A DNA stretch of 55,616 nt, taken from NCBI GenBank assembly GCA_900541025.1, contig UQIL01000015.1, positions 1 to 55,616 on the forward strand. Direction: 5' to 3'. The stretch comes from an uncultured Collinsella sp. (GTDB taxonomy: Bacteria > Actinomycetota > Coriobacteriia > Coriobacteriales > Coriobacteriaceae). The translations under genes and the position numbers were made by a program. The notes under the pieces are model-generated. The model saw nothing but the letters and a program-made list of their open reading frames with translations. It was not told the DNA's origin and did no database searches. Shown in pieces: positions 55,327-55,616 of this stretch (the stretch's first letter is position 1; each line of letters opens with the position of its first letter).

Positions 55327-55616
55327 ACATCGATCCTTTCACACGCTGTTTGTCATAGGCTCAGTATCTCTATAAACGGCACGTCGCTCAACGGCAACGG
55401 CGCAGGTCGACACTTCTTTTCACTCCCGCATATCGGCAGACGGTGCGCTCCTGACACTTTTTGATACCTCGCGTGCACGAAAAAGCACCCGCCCACACGC
55501 CGCGAACGTCAAGTGAGTAGACTTTTTGGCAAAACTCAACCAGACCCGCCTTTGACGCCATCAAAACCGACGCTCCTATAAGTTGTCAATAGGCAGTTTG
55601 CGGGAGCGCTCCCTTC
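55327..55616. other. Upstream region of the second GH1 gene to the window end
   Basis: No gene is seen. Apart from the shared element (55411-55469), nothing else was recognised. The sequence stays partly AT-rich up to the end. Confidence 0.5.
55411..55469 (-). promoter_or_regulatory. Regulatory element shared with the first GH1 gene, copy 2
   Basis: CTGACACTTTTTGATACCT (55451-55469) and CACTTCTTTTC (55411-55421) match blocks before the GH1 gene at 19615-21063, at nearly the same spacing and distance from the start codon. A GATACT box about 35 bp before the start is also shared and may be the -10. Confidence 0.6.

Overview
The window looks like chromosomal DNA of a high-GC, anaerobic gut actinobacterium of the class Coriobacteriia, most like Collinsella. 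This is inferred from base composition, gene families (multispanning LuxR regulators, PTS and 6-phospho-beta-glucosidases, NiFe-hydrogenase maturation) and repeat-rich intergenic spacers. No rRNA, tRNA or CRISPR array was seen.

Layout. 1-463: start of dnaK. 1121-1306: small 2[4Fe-4S] ferredoxin. 1508-5375: NAD synthesis operon nadA-nadB-nadC-niaR, with a perfect palindromic operator at its promoter (5417-5460). 5668-7667: LytTR regulator and GHKL sensor kinase. 7728-8297: a protein of unknown function. 8336-10040: an IS200/IS605-type element (tnpA, tnpB). 10173-10493: thioredoxin. 10715-16765: a nickel/hydrogenase maturation cluster (small coiled protein, NikR, HypF, HypC, HypD, HypE). 16890-17558: HAD phosphatase. 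18008-25854: lipoprotein, PTS EIIA, 6-phospho-beta-glucosidase, AraC regulator, a large glycoside hydrolase and an RpiR regulator. 26141-27313: a Fic gene bracketed by repeats. 27651-28334: pyrE. 28561-31540: leader peptide and Mg2+ P-type ATPase. 31722-33257: membrane LuxR regulator. 33565-45106: a carbohydrate region (ROK kinase, two DUF4038-type hydrolases, MFS transporter, TetR regulator, PTS EIIBC, esterase, DUF1593 protein). 45367-49649: zinc-ribbon/SPFH membrane module and a lipoprotein. 49760-53756: sensor, kinase and response regulator. 53896-55326: a second 6-phospho-beta-glucosidase.

How the genes work together. The PTS EIIBC at 40077-41504 has no EIIA domain and could be served by the stand-alone EIIA at 18799-19335. 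The two GH1 enzymes, which share an upstream element, would cleave the imported phospho-glucosides. MFS, ROK, DUF4038, DUF5605 and esterase genes suggest uptake and trimming of plant or host glycans. The Hyp genes, NikR and ferredoxin fit hydrogen-based anaerobic metabolism.

The most unusual content is in repeats and structured DNA. A 207-bp transposon-like element with 26-bp terminal inverted repeats sits exactly in frame inside hypF. Two copies of a roughly 158-bp element have different stem sequences but keep the base pairing and have identical loops. Several other palindromic families recur between genes, with 62-bp periodic arrays, conserved ACGTCCCC loops, and convergent-gene hairpins.
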